18,375 bases of DNA from Tritrichomonas foetus (lineage: Eukaryota; Parabasalia; Tritrichomonadida; Tritrichomonadidae). The translations under genes and the position numbers were made by a program. The stretch lies in the NCBI GenBank assembly GCA_001839685.1, contig MLAK01000906.1, positions 30,445 to 48,819 on the forward strand. The letters run 5' to 3'. The stretch's first letter is position 1, and every line of letters begins with the position of its first letter. This document shows positions 9,330-17,509 of the stretch, in pieces. The notes below the pieces were generated by a model. The model searched no databases. It had not been told where the DNA came from and saw only the letters and a program-made list of their open reading frames with translations.

Positions 9330-12300
9330 TTAAAAATCGAAAAAAAATTATCATTCGAAATTGAATTTTTCAATTGATACATGGTCGATTCGACATGTGA
9401 TGACCAAATAGTAATTGAAAAGGAATATATGATGAAGTTAAGTAGTTCGGTTAACCTTATTGTACCTTTGAATTTTATGAGAGAATCAGAATTTTGTAAA
9501 TTTTACATTTCTGATTTTTTCAATGCCGTAACTTCTTTGAACGGCTCCTTTCTTTGACATTTCTGGAAATAATTTTTACCCCATCTAGATAAATAATTTA
9601 TTTCTCCTCCCCTCTAAGTATGAATTCTGAAAATTTCCAATCAGTTTCTAGCAGATTTTGGTTTTGAATAGTTCGAATATTTAAAAATGATTGAATGTTT
9701 CTAATCACGAGATTTTAAACAGTAGGAACTATTTTAAATGTGATCATAATGTTTCCAAAAAAAAGTTTCAAATGTTCGATTTTGGTATAAGGGAGTTATC
9801 AACTTGAAAGTGTTGTCAACCATAGAAATGATAAATGCAATTGATTTAATCTACTTATTGCCTATTAAAAGCCGTTAACTGACTATCTAATATAAATATT
9901 GAACTGACCCCTGAATTGAAAATAACTCACGAGATTGATATTATTTTTGGAATATGGTGGGATAGATATGAAGTTACAAATTATTTTTATTATGTGTCGG
10001 TTATAACCAACGATTGATTTATTTTTTGAAATTTGTAATATCGTAGTTATCGATTCGTCAATATATATTTCTACATCACAGTAATATGAAAAATATGGTC
10101 ATTGATATAATATGTGAGAGAGTTCACATGATGCTTTTCAATGATTTTAAAAACGCTGTTTCTCACCACTCTCGAATCGACACTTTTTATATCAATTATT
10201 TGTGATATATTATTGATTCCCATTCTCAATAATTTTATATTTCCTCTTTTTGTTTGAATTTTTTGAAAATTTTCGAAAGTTTGGCTCGTAATAAATCACA
10301 AACTCAGTAATTTTTATTTCCTACCATGGAAATCCTTTTCATATGTATTCATGGGTTTTCTTATATCATTGATTGGAATAAAACGAAAAAAAAGTACCTA
10401 ATAAATATTTCGATGTATGGCCACTCATCAAGAAAACAATAAAATCACAGTTGAAGAAAAATAACATAAATTATGATATAGAAGATATAAATATTCATTT
10501 GGATATTTGTGGAAAACATAAGGATAATAAAGGTAAAATACAATAGGAGATTTCAATTATGCGAATATTCAATAGATAAATCTTATTGGTTATTCAAAGT
10601 TGAATTGGTTATTTCCCATGTGATCAAATGATTTGATTCATAAAACGAGACATATACAAATTTGATATAATGACGCATCTTCATTCAAATTTAGATTGAA
10701 AAATAAAATTTGGAAATCAGAAAAAAGTGAGTGTAATTAATAATTGATTAGGTATTGAAATTTTCAGATATATTCAATTTCAGATGTTGTTATAACCTGA
10801 TAATGATGGTTGGGGTTAATTTTGCGAATAAAATCTGTAAGATCAAATCCATCACATCTAAGTCTCCCAAATAATCATAGCGAGAAAATGAATATATTTC
10901 TTGAGCACAAAACCAATTTTCAATTTTTTTTGAATAAATAATTGAAATATTGAATGGGAATCTCAATCTGATTTATGCTCCCACGAGGAACTGTTCATAA
11001 ATTATTATTTCAGATGAAGTTTAAGAAATGAAAAAAGTGATTTATTGTTGTCTTTTATGAATCATGATATGCTCGAAAATATCTTTTGAGAGTATCTGCG
11101 AAGCATTCAAAAAGAAAAAGAAAAATAAAATAGTTTTATTGAGCTATGAAATTGTGATTCTGATAATCTAATAGGGTGATTTCATTCTATGAAAAATTTC
11201 ACATATGTGCAAAGAAAAAACAAGTGACCAACTCAATATTAGGGTGAATATTATCATTTATTTAATTCATAGTAGGTTATGAGTAAATATAAAACTTATG
11301 AACTTTATATCAACATTAAATATACGGAGACAGTAAATGGCGTTTAAACAAGAGCTCTTATGATTGAATATGGATTTCATCATAGCAATAGATCATATGA
11401 AAAAATTGAATGTCACCATTGAAATTTCAAATAATTGGATTTTATGATTAATTCAATTCTATGGCCACACGTGCCTTAAATTTAAGAAGGTCTGAAGTTA
11501 TTGTGATAATTTACAAAATTTGTGAGGGTTTCTGGACTTTCAATGAAATAGAAAAATTTGATCTTACTCATAAAAGCGAGATTGAGTTTAAATAAAACAA
11601 CAATGGTAGATATTTGTAAGAGAATTTATTTTAAAATTTCATCGATAGAAATTTTTGTTTCCCAAATGTCTTTTATTATTCGTAAATTGTTATTAAATCA
11701 ATCTTGACAATCATAAATTAATCACAAAACAATTTTATGCATCCTATTAAATAAAAAAGATTTTGATCAAAAATCAATATTTTAAACAAACGAACGAAAG
11801 AATTTACTAACAGTGCTAAATAATGATAATTCCATGAAATTGATTATAAATACAACAATCTAATGAAATTATCCGAAAAGGTAAAATATTTGTTCTTTTT
11901 CTTTTTTTTTTTTTTTGTTCGATTGCAAAATGGCTGAACAATAATATTTCCTAATTTTTATTAGGATGTTCTATAAAGTCGTATCTATATTAATTTTGGT
12001 AAATTAAAAAAAAATAATTTTTCGATTGCCATTTTATGCAGAACTATGTCAGTTTAATAATAAATCCAATAATATATGAATATTTAATGATTTCATAAAA
12101 ATTTATTCAGATAAATAATCTTTTGGATTTCATTGCAAATAGGAAGATTTTTTAAAATTCTATAACTTTAAATTCCATAATAAATATCGGTATATAGACT
12201 GTGGGTTTTTTATTTTCATGTTTTCACAATTATTTTTTTTTTATCGCATTTTTCCTAAAAAAAACTGATTTCTTTATATCAAATGATTCTTAGAAAGATT

Positions 12301-13273
12301 AATCATGAGGTAATATAATTTATCTGACACTCTAATATCAAGCTATGCTGGCAACAAAAAAACATGTGAAGATATTTTCTTAAGAATCTTGTTCTAATCT
12401 ATGGAAATAAAAGACAAATTTCAATGAGCATACGAAATGATCATTTTGGCGATGCAAATATTTTTATCATCAAATTCGTATATTTCGCCAAAAATTCACA
12501 CAATAAAAACATGCAAAAGATTCACAGCGTTATTCGACGAATGTATGTTCAAAACATTCGAAGCATTGAAAACATTACCAAACATTCCTAACATTCCAGA
12601 CATAAAAAACATTCAAAAAACGAAACCCACAGAAAACTGCTTCTCAAACTTCACAATTTCTTTTTTGAATCAATTCAAGAGTATCTTATTTTCTCGAGTA
12701 ATTCTATATTTTCTATTTCATTGTCTAGTTTTCTAATCAATATATAAGTATACACATTGATGTGGCTCCATTTTTATTTGTTATATCATGATTAAAACAG
12801 ATGTCAATTATTTTAATCGGTTTTTATTCAAACATATCTCACAATTAACAATTATGTTTTCATAATTCATCATATTTGAAAAAAACGCATTGATAAAGAA
12901 TATGAACCTTATAAATAAACCCAATATATCATAGATCATTTCATTGGTTTTCTTTGTATCTATCCTTTTTCCTCAAAATTTTGTCGAAATAATTACTTTT
13001 CTTGATTGTCGACAATTTCAATTTTTGTGAATAATTCAATTCATTCAATATCACCAAATGATTGAATATTATTTGAGAGTACTTTTGTGTTTATATCTTC
13101 AACAATCTTTTGCCTCGTGTGCCTTACTTTCTAGCCATTTATTTTTCGAAGTTGTGGAATGATTTGTATTTTTTGAATTCGCAAATGAACCTTTTTTCAA
13201 TAGAAAAATAATCAATTTTCACAATTAACAAAAACTTTCAATATACTAACAAAAATTTCTTCTCAGAATATGC
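9330..13273. other. Four-kilobase gene-poor AT-rich region
   Basis: This region has no frame longer than about 100 codons on either strand. It is full of T and A runs (for example 11902-11914) and shows no tRNA-like or rRNA-like segment. Just before the mobile element, near 13245-13266, ACTAAC is followed by a CAG, resembling a branch point and 3' splice site. The spacing differs from the tight trichomonad ACTAACACACAG signal, and no exon follows. The weak 12437-12736 frame is listed separately. Confidence 0.6.
12437..12736 (+). CDS. Possible small unrecognised protein, 99 aa
   Basis: An ATG-started frame of 99 residues in an otherwise gene-free area. The middle carries a short Pro/Ile/Asn repeat (PNIPNIPDIKNIQ) that arises from a recurring ACATTCC-like DNA unit at ~12550-12620. 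The C-terminus (SRVILYFLFHCLVF) is hydrophobic and could be a tail anchor. Cysteines are scattered. Nothing matches a family I know, and there is no TAAA at the stop. It may be a chance frame over a simple repeat. Confidence 0.2.
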   Translation: MIILAMQIFLSSNSYISPKIHTIKTCKRFTALFDECMFKTFEALKTLPNIPNIPDIKNIQKTKPTENCFSNFTISFLNQFKSILFSRVILYFLFHCLVF

Positions 13274-13281
13274 GGCTTTAT
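13274..13281. repeat. Target-site duplication, left side of left element copy (GGCTTTAT)
   Basis: GGCTTTAT lies immediately before the left terminal repeat of the left copy and recurs exactly at 14382-14389 immediately after its right terminal repeat. An 8-bp duplication is a direct sign of cut-and-paste insertion. Confidence 0.85.
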
Positions 13282-13302
13282 AGATGTATACAAACTAACT
13301 AG
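13282..13302. repeat. Terminal inverted repeat, outer end of left copy
   Basis: Begins AGATGTATACAAACTAAC and pairs with 14361-14381, with two mismatches in 21 bases. A second, shorter TAGATGTA occurs just inside, near 13306-13313, possibly a subterminal transposase site. Confidence 0.85.
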
Positions 13303-13586
13303 CTCTAGATGTAGAAGACTATTGAGAGATCTAAATGAATAATTGTTGATATTATTGTCATCTAAATATTATTTAATTGTAATCCTATTAATAATATATA
13401 AATATTATAATTTAAAAATCAAGATACAGAGAAAACCAAATCCAAAAAAAAATTGTGAGAAAAAAATAAACCCAACAGAAATTTCTGAGAATTATTGAGA
13501 TAAAAAGTGATTTTATAGCATTAATATCTTGATTATTTCTTATCATAAATCGTGCTTTTTATTATCATATGACCCTCCATCGAAAA

Positions 13587-13850
13587 TTATAATGTTTTCC
13601 AAAATACAAAAATGAAGTATAAAAAAAAAAATATTAATAATTTTGATATAAATAAAAAAAATCTAGGCATCAATGAGAAGATTACGAATGTTTTGCCATC
13701 TAAATGGCGAGTCATCAGAAAATTCACTTGGCATCGAGTATGGAAAAAAACATATTGGATTCCATTTTTCTTGATTTGGTCTTTCAATCGTTGTATCTGT
13801 ATCCCTGCTTGAGAATGTGCTGTTGAGGACTGCCAGTCTATTTTCTTCAT
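13587..13850 (-). CDS. Element-internal frame, 87 aa, unrecognised (left copy)
   Basis: The frame begins at an ATG (MKKIDWQSSTAHSQAG...) and ends within the element. The first ~65 residues look protein-like (IQRLKDQIKKNGIQYVFFH); the tail is encoded by A/T runs and is Phe-rich. It matches the right-copy frame at 14961-15221 residue for residue, apart from one missing Phe caused by an 11- versus 8-base homopolymer. It may be a remnant of a transposase or captured gene. I recognise no family, and coding use is doubtful. Confidence 0.2.
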   Translation of the reverse strand: MKKIDWQSSTAHSQAGIQIQRLKDQIKKNGIQYVFFHTRCQVNFLMTRHLDGKTFVIFSLMPRFFLFISKLLIFFFLYFIFVFWKTL

Positions 13851-14172
13851 ATACTAAAATTTTATGACAGAAAAGATTTCAATACATTCTTATTTGTCAA
13901 ATGGAAATTGAATTAATTCAACATCACTGAGTTAAAACTATCAAAATTTTCGCGATTTTTAATTAAAAATCGATAGAAGAAGTGTAAATAGAATTATGGG
14001 AAGCAGTATTATAATCTTTGTGATTCTTGGAAAAAAAGCTTCTCTCAATTTTTTTTTAGGCTTTCTCCAAAATCGCTCTTTTTTCGGTTTAATTGTTGCA
14101 AAATTTCAAAACTATGAATAAATATGGCTCATAACTATAAAAAATAGATTTAACAATTGACTGAAAGACTTA

Positions 14173-14271
14173 TCACCCGAAAACTGAAACAATAGCTTCT
14201 TCAGAATCATTTTCGAAATATTTTTGAATTCGGCCATTTGCGAAGTTTGCGATAAGGGAAATTTCCGTCAT
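14173..14271 (-). CDS. Element-internal frame, 32 aa, unrecognised (left copy)
   Basis: ATG to TGA on the minus strand gives 32 residues containing SLIANFANGRIQKYFE. The composition is protein-like rather than low-complexity, and the frame is open about 13 codons further upstream. It may be a broken exon of a lost transposase. The same frame lies at 14540-14638 in the right copy, where one base is undetermined. Confidence 0.15.
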   Translation of the reverse strand: MTEISLIANFANGRIQKYFENDSEEAIVSVFG

Positions 14272-14360
14272 TCTTTTAGCTATTTGGGTTTTGATTTTTG
14301 ACTGATGGTATTAAGTAATACTGATGATAAGGATCATTTTAGTGATTTCGTACGTTAAGA

Positions 14361-14381
14361 CTATTTGGTTTGTATACATCT
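14361..14381. repeat. Terminal inverted repeat, inner end of left copy
   Basis: Ends ...GTTTGTATACATCT, the inverse of the 13282 terminus, and is directly followed by the second GGCTTTAT. Confidence 0.85.
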
Positions 14382-14389
14382 GGCTTTAT
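14382..14389. repeat. Target-site duplication, right side of left element copy (GGCTTTAT)
   Basis: Exact second copy of 13274-13281, abutting the inner terminus of the left element. Confidence 0.85.
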
Positions 14390-14429
14390 CGGTTTATTTT
14401 CAAATTGTCAAATCATTCAATATATAGTT
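14390..14429. other. Rest of the 48-bp spacer between the two element copies
   Basis: With the GGCTTTAT at 14382-14389 this is the only non-palindromic DNA between the arms, and it represents original host sequence between two insertion points. It ends ATATAGTT before the right copy; that octamer does not recur after the right copy. Confidence 0.8.
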
Positions 14430-14539
14430 AGATGTATACAAACCAAATAGTCTTAACGTACGAAATCACTAAAATGATCCTTATCATCAGTATTACTTAA
14501 TACCATCAGTCAAAAATCAAAACCCAAATAGCTAAAAGA

Positions 14540-14638
14540 ATGACGNAAATTTCCCTTATCGCAAACTTCGCAAATGGCCGAATTCAAAAATATTTCGAAA
14601 ATGATTCTGAAGAAGCTATTGTTTCAGTTTTCGGGTGA
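14540..14638 (+). CDS. Element-internal frame, 32 aa, unrecognised (right copy)
   Basis: Counterpart of 14173-14271. The third codon contains the undetermined base at 14546. It ends in TGA just before the block where the two copies differ most. Confidence 0.15.
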   Translation: MTXISLIANFANGRIQKYFENDSEEAIVSVFG

Positions 14639-14960
14639 ACAGCTTTCAGTCAATTGTTAAATCTATTTTTTATAGTTATGAGCCATATTTATTCATAGTT
14701 TTGAAATTTTGCAACAATTAAACCGAAAAAAGAGCGATTTTGGAGAAAGCCTAAAAAAAAAATTGAGAGAAGCTTTTTTTCCAAGAATCACAAAGATTAT
14801 AATACTGCTTCCTATAATTCTATTTACACTTCTTCTATCGATTTTTAATTAAAAATCGCGAAAATTTTGATAGTTTTAACTCAGTGATGTTGAATTAATT
14901 CAATTTCCATTTGACAAATAAGAATGTATTGAAATCTTTTCTGTCATAAAATTTTAGTAT

Positions 14961-15221
14961 ATGAAGAAAATAGACTGGCAGTCCTCAACAGCACATTCTC
15001 AAGCAGGGATACAGATACAACGATTGAAAGACCAAATCAAGAAAAATGGAATCCAATATGTTTTTTTCCATACTCGATGCCAAGTGAATTTTCTGATGAC
15101 TCGCCATTTAGATGGCAAAACATTCGTAATCTTCTCATTGATGCCTAGATTTTTTTTATTTATATCAAAATTATTAATATTTTTTTTATACTTCATTTTT
15201 GTATTTTGGAAAACATTATAA
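14961..15221 (+). CDS. Element-internal frame, 86 aa, unrecognised (right copy)
   Basis: Counterpart of 13587-13850, one residue shorter. The homopolymer change is exactly 3 bases, so the frame is kept in both copies. That fits either weak constraint or luck. No function can be assigned. Confidence 0.2.
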   Translation: MKKIDWQSSTAHSQAGIQIQRLKDQIKKNGIQYVFFHTRCQVNFLMTRHLDGKTFVIFSLMPRFFLFISKLLIFFLYFIFVFWKTL

Positions 15222-15505
15222 TTTTCGATGGAGGGTCATATGATAATAAAAAGCACGATTTATGATAAGAAATAATCAAGATATTAATGCTATAAAATCA
15301 CTTTTTATCTCAATAATTCTCAGAAATTTTTGTGGGGTTTATTTTTTTCTCACAATTTTTTTTTGGATTTGGTTTTCTCTGTATCTTGATTTTTAAATTA
15401 TAATATTTATATATTATTAATAGGATTACAATTAAATAATTTTTAGATGACTATAATATCAACAATTATTCATTTAGATCTCTCAATAGTCTTCTACATC
15501 TAGAG

Positions 15506-15526
15506 CTAGTTAGTTTGTATACATCT
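15506..15526. repeat. Terminal inverted repeat, outer end of right copy
   Basis: Ends GTTAGTTTGTATACATCT, the exact inverse of 13282-13302. It is followed by AGAAACAC with no duplication. Confidence 0.85.
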
Positions 15527-15536
15527 AGAAACACAA

Positions 15537-15544
15537 TATAAAAG
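15537..15544 (+). promoter_or_regulatory. TATAAAAG in the 33-bp leader before the second MYB gene
   Basis: A TATA-like octamer sits 15 bp before the ATG at 15560. Trichomonad genes generally use initiators rather than TATA boxes, and this one is too near the ATG to act at -30. No strict TCAYW initiator lies in the 33-bp leader; the nearest is TCAACA. Any start site may therefore be in the element end. Recorded as a weak candidate. Confidence 0.15.
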
Positions 15545-15559
15545 CACAACATATCAACA

Positions 15560-16390
15560 ATGAGCATTGACGCCTCAATCAACAAACACAGAAAATTCAC
15601 TGTTGAAGAAGACAGAAGGCTTGCTGAGCTTGTCCGTATGAATGGGCCTAAAAAGTGGAGAAAAATTGCAATGGCGATGGAGGGGAGGACCGGAAGGCAA
15701 TGCCGTGATCGATATCGCAATTATCTGGCACCTTCAATAAACAAAAGTGAATGGACTTTAGATGAAGACCATTTGCTCATCGAAAAGGTTCATCAATATG
15801 GATCTTGCTGGTCAAAGATATCAAAGTTTTTCTTTGGCCGAACAAGCTCAGCTATCAAAAATAGATGGTATTTTAAAATATCACCCGATTATACAACGAA
15901 TTTAAAGGACAGAAAAGAAAAGAAGATTGCAATAAATAATGAATTCCACCAAGAGAGTTCAAATCATCAAAATCTTAGCATTCAACAAAATTTGACCTTC
16001 ATCCAGCCAAGTTTGAACAATAATATGCTAAACCAACAATGCATGGAATGTTGCGCTACACAGATAAAAAATCCATATCAAAATTATTTCAATCCAATTA
16101 ATTTCAATATCACTCAAAATTATTTCAATAATACATTGAATACTAACGGAAATTGTATACAATGTGAAGTGAAAAACTATTCAAATTCTGAAAAAACTAT
16201 CATTACCAAAATTCCACCGGTGATTAATAATGCATCATTAGTGAAGAAAGCAAAAGAAAAGCCTTCAAAAGTGGCCTTTGGGAAAAGTGACCCTTCTGAT
16301 ATTATTGAAATCGAAAAAAAAGATGGTAAAATTGACGATTGTTTTGCTGATATGTTTGAAATGTGGTCAGATGTGGATTTTGTGTGGTAA
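15560..16390 (+). CDS. R2R3 MYB-like DNA-binding protein (second copy)
   Basis: A 276-residue nuclear regulator candidate. Repeat 1 (~10-56) has F13 in place of the first Trp, W33 and Y52 in GRTGRQCRDRYRNYL. Repeat 2 (~62-108) has all three core tryptophans, W65, W84 and W103 (SSAIKNRW). This is closer to the canonical trichomonad MYB pattern than the gene at 3480. The linker LAPSINKSEWT is typical. After a basic patch (KDRKEKK) residues ~130-225 are Asn/Gln-rich with many tyrosines and several cysteines (CMECCATQ). The end is acidic with Trp (FADMFEMWSDVDFVW), an activation-like tail. The stop TAA is followed at once by TAAA. The start ATG lies 33 bp after the right mobile-element copy, so transcription may depend on that element. 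Repeat-level identity with the first MYB is limited, arguing against recent tandem duplication. Confidence 0.92.
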   Translation: MSIDASINKHRKFTVEEDRRLAELVRMNGPKKWRKIAMAMEGRTGRQCRDRYRNYLAPSINKSEWTLDEDHLLIEKVHQYGSCWSKISKFFFGRTSSAIKNRWYFKISPDYTTNLKDRKEKKIAINNEFHQESSNHQNLSIQQNLTFIQPSLNNNMLNQQCMECCATQIKNPYQNYFNPINFNITQNYFNNTLNTNGNCIQCEVKNYSNSEKTIITKIPPVINNASLVKKAKEKPSKVAFGKSDPSDIIEIEKKDGKIDDCFADMFEMWSDVDFVW

Positions 16391-16394
16391 TAAA
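16391..16394 (+). terminator. TAAA signal directly after the second MYB stop
   Basis: The gene end reads TGG TAA TAAATG. TAAA adjacent to the stop fits the known Trichomonas 3'-processing signal. Confidence 0.4.
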
Positions 16395-17398
16395 TGAGAT
16401 CCGATTCTAAATTATCAGATTGATTGAAATAGCCCCAAATTGCTCAATTTATATTAAAAACTATCATGAATTATTAGATTGTAATCTGTTTTTTAATCAT
16501 GAAAAAGAATGGAATGGGAAGCCCGATAAATGTAATTGTTGATTTTTGAAGAAAATATTCTTAATTTAACAATATAAGTTTATGAGAAAATGAGAATATC
16601 AAAATTAATTAACACAATTTTTGAATGTTTGAATGTGAATGAATTGAGAATAGTTACTCAATATTTTGAAAGAATTGGAATATTCAATAGCTGCATACAA
16701 AATTTACGATAGATGTCAAAAATTTCACACAAAATCTTGATTTTTTTACATTATCAATAATACAATCAACTTTTTTTCCCCTAATGATTTATCGAAAGAT
16801 ATCCACACATTAGACATTTCAATGGATGCCTCTCTGACCTAAGGCACTTTTGATTAGTAATAAATATTCGAAGATATCTTTTCCTTCAATTTTTGAATAG
16901 AACGAAAGATATCTTCACAAAAAGTCGTTTGTAAAATTTCATGAAAGCACTCACCGTGCCTCCTCCAATGGCCGAATGGGTCGAAGGGGGTCGCTAAGTC
17001 ACATCACATTAACCAATTTGTAGTGTTAAAAAACTAAACTCAAAGAAAAAAAAAATCCTGCATAGGAAATTGAATCTCTACCTATCCGAAGCTACTAAAA
17101 AACGAATATAATTAAACAAGAGTATTATTATCAAATATTTGGTGATTTTCTACAGCCAAAATCATATTTTAATTTAATCTTTCATGCAAAAATAAAGTGC
17201 GATCGGATTTACCGTGAACATTTAAGGTCAAATGAAAAGTCAAATTAATGAAAAGTGTTCATGGGCTAAGTGGACGTCGCATTTTTGTTTTCTTTTTTCT
17301 ATATTAAATCAAAAATTCTATGAATATTTGCTCATAGAATTCAAAAAGTTGACATTACATAAATCTAAAATAAAAGAGGTAACTTCTTTTTCAATAAC
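16395..17398. other. Intergenic region with a GC-rich island and repeated GATATC motif
   Basis: No credible gene is seen. CGAAAGATATC or CGAAGATATC occurs at 16793-16803, 16869-16878 and 16903-16913. Bases ~16947-17004 are far richer in G and C than anything nearby and include GCAC-TCACC-GTGC and GGCCGAATGGGTCGAAGG. The frame at 17232-17501 (+, 89 aa) starts with ATG but has no motif and ends inside the next gene's leader. Confidence 0.5.
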
Positions 17399-17432
17399 TA
17401 TATGGTCTTTTCCTCATCAACAAGACCATATA
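17399..17432 (+). repeat. Perfect 11-bp hairpin upstream of the Aha1-domain gene
   Basis: TATATGGTCTT (17399-17409) and AAGACCATATA (17422-17432) pair perfectly around a 12-base loop. It ends 77 bp before the ATG at 17510. It might be an operator-like dyad or an RNA stem if transcription starts upstream. Function is unknown. Confidence 0.6.
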
Positions 17433-17509
17433 AACACTGTAAAAGTTAGCAAGTATATGATTTTTATATATTTGGCCGGCCACTTAGAGCACAATTTTTG
17501 ATCAATCAA

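Larger units (their letters stand above)
13282..14381 (-). mobile_element. Left copy of a 1.1-kb terminal-inverted-repeat DNA element
   Basis: An 1100-bp element bounded by terminal inverted repeats (13282-13302 and 14361-14381; 19 of 21 positions pair, beginning AGATGTATACAAAC) and by an 8-bp GGCTTTAT duplication. It is the near-exact reverse complement of 14430-15526. No transposase is visible. The longest internal frames are 87 and 32 codons, so it looks non-autonomous (MITE-like or a deletion derivative). It contains a perfect 20-bp palindrome at 13953-13972. Eight-base duplications are usual for hAT, P and Merlin-type elements, but the termini do not settle the superfamily. The strand given is arbitrary and set opposite to the right copy. 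Confidence 0.88.
14430..15526 (+). mobile_element. Right copy of the 1.1-kb terminal-inverted-repeat element, inverted relative to the left copy
   Basis: A 1097-bp copy with intact termini AGATGTATACAAACC... (14430) and ...GTTTGTATACATCT (15526). Comparing it by eye with the reverse complement of the left copy I find about five isolated substitutions, one short divergent block (near 14635-14645) and two homopolymer length changes, so about 99% identity. Flanks are ATATAGTT on the left and AGAAACAC on the right, with no target-site duplication. One undetermined base (n) at 14546 corresponds to G in the left copy. Its outer end lies 33 bp before the ATG of the second MYB gene, so it now forms that gene's upstream region. 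Confidence 0.88.

Noticed and set aside
13245..13266. Branch point/3' splice site like ACTAAC...CAG before the mobile element
   Set aside because: The spacing does not fit the compact trichomonad 3' signal, there is no matching GTAYGT donor at a sensible distance, and no downstream exon.
14419..15539. CAATATA on both sides of the right element copy as its target-site duplication
   Set aside because: The two heptamers lie 4 and 6 bases away from the termini instead of abutting them, and such AT-rich words are common here.
17040..17125. Possible minus-strand tRNA ending near the A-rich run at 17044-17054
   Set aside because: A GATTCAATTTC segment followed by a T run resembles a T-loop and pol III stop. 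However, no matching 5' acceptor strand, D-arm or anticodon stem could be built.
17232..17501. 89-codon plus-strand frame upstream of the Aha1-domain gene
   Set aside because: It has an ATG but no motif. It runs through the 17399-17432 hairpin and ends inside the leader of the next gene.
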